From an uncultured Fibrobacter sp. (lineage in GTDB: Bacteria; Fibrobacterota; Fibrobacteria; Fibrobacterales; Fibrobacteraceae): a stretch of 64,000 nt of DNA. Made by a program: the position numbers and the translations under genes. The notes under the pieces were generated by a model. The model was not told the origin of the DNA. It did no database searches and saw only the letters and a list, made by a program, of their open reading frames with translations. Positions 63,854-64,000 of this stretch are shown piece by piece (position 1 is the stretch's first letter; every line of letters begins with the position of its first letter). The stretch lies in contig NZ_CAMZCS010000005.1 of the NCBI RefSeq assembly GCF_947305105.1, forward strand, positions 101,299-165,298, read 5' to 3'.

Positions 63854-63895
63854 GAGAGATGAGGATCTAGGGGCTAGGATCTAGAGACTAGGGAG
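63854..63895 (+). repeat. Heptamer array, six units
   Basis: GAGAGAT, GAGGATC, TAGGGGC, TAGGATC, TAGAGAC, TAGGGAG in 7-bp phase, of the same TAG-core type as at 63637. Confidence 0.9.
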
Positions 63896-63903
63896 AAATA
63901 TCA

Positions 63904-64000
63904 CGGCTTCGCCGCCTTATATTGACGCACGAAGTGCGTGATTCTTTTTTCACTAGCCTCCCACCTAAAGGTGGCCATGCCCACATAAGTGCTAAAGCAC
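63904..64000. repeat. Chain of four mini-hairpins at right edge
   Basis: CGGC-TTC-GCCG (63904-63914), ACGCAC-GAA-GTGCGT (63925-63939), CCACCT-AA-AGGTGG (63961-63974) and GTGCT-AA-AGCAC (63989-64000). Each is perfect with a 2-3 base loop; the second is followed by a T run. Confidence 0.7.

Noticed and set aside
1..64000. CRISPR array or prophage
   Set aside because: No regularly spaced repeats of 23-45 bp with unique spacers, and no phage structural, integrase or lysis genes; the heptamer arrays have no spacers.

Overview
The window reads as a chromosomal segment of Fibrobacter (Fibrobacterota), most likely a rumen or gut cellulose degrader. Three things in the sequence point there: a secreted GH5 cellulase and a second secreted protein that both end in a type IX secretion (T9SS) type-A-like sorting domain; a TIGR02147-type regulator, a family known as a large paralogous set in F. 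succinogenes; and many lipoproteins and PorV/FadL-like barrels of a diderm cell. The genus is inferred; there is no rRNA gene here to confirm it. The only RNA gene is a tRNA-Lys(UUU).

Layout. 1-3.6 kb: 5' part of a large hybrid sensor kinase that runs off the left edge. 3.8-9.1 kb: NfeD-type protease and FloA, a four-helix-bundle (23S IVS-like) gene inside heptamer repeat arrays, a membrane-anchored protein with an FtsK-gamma-like segment, and a double winged-helix regulator. 9.1-16.3 kb (minus strand): an archaeal-type IMP cyclohydrolase, three paralogous lipoproteins, a small membrane protein, gatB, a Cys-rich lipoprotein, and a secreted protein coupled to a PIN-like gene. 16.4-22.6 kb: an Ala/Pro-rich linker barrel, a TatD nuclease, mfd and tRNA-Lys. 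22.7-30.1 kb: a PorV-like barrel, then a surface polysaccharide cluster of five glycosyltransferases, three of them overlapping by ATGA, ending in a Wzi-like capsule barrel. 30.2-36.5 kb (minus): one envelope operon dagK-like/lpxD/lpxC/fabZ/murU-like/amgK-like/PTS-EIIA, joining lipid A synthesis to MurNAc salvage, with a gamma-carbonic anhydrase upstream.

36.6-46.8 kb: an aldehyde dehydrogenase, a Cthe_2159-like beta-helix lipoprotein, a TIGR02147 regulator in operon with a three-module lipoprotein, a divergent T9SS protein with a related module, and a short coupled run of a U32-like protein and unknowns. 47.0-49.2 kb: an orphan nuclease-like gene and the GH5 cellulase. 49.3-53.3 kb: a two-gene unit (signalling-type ATPase with helical repeats plus a DUF917 enzyme) lying between two copies of a 28-bp direct repeat. 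53.4-64 kb: a lipoprotein, a Nudix hydrolase, a K+-dependent-type membrane pyrophosphatase, a SprT-like/YkgJ-like pair, a TPR lipoprotein with its partner barrel, and typA/bipA, followed by a repeat-rich right end.

The points most worth following are the 7-bp-period repeat arrays at eight intergenic sites, two of which supply the ribosome binding site of the next gene; the ATPase/DUF917 unit; and a perfect 12-bp inverted repeat between the TIGR02147 regulator and its divergent neighbour, a candidate operator for a regulator family of uncertain mechanism.
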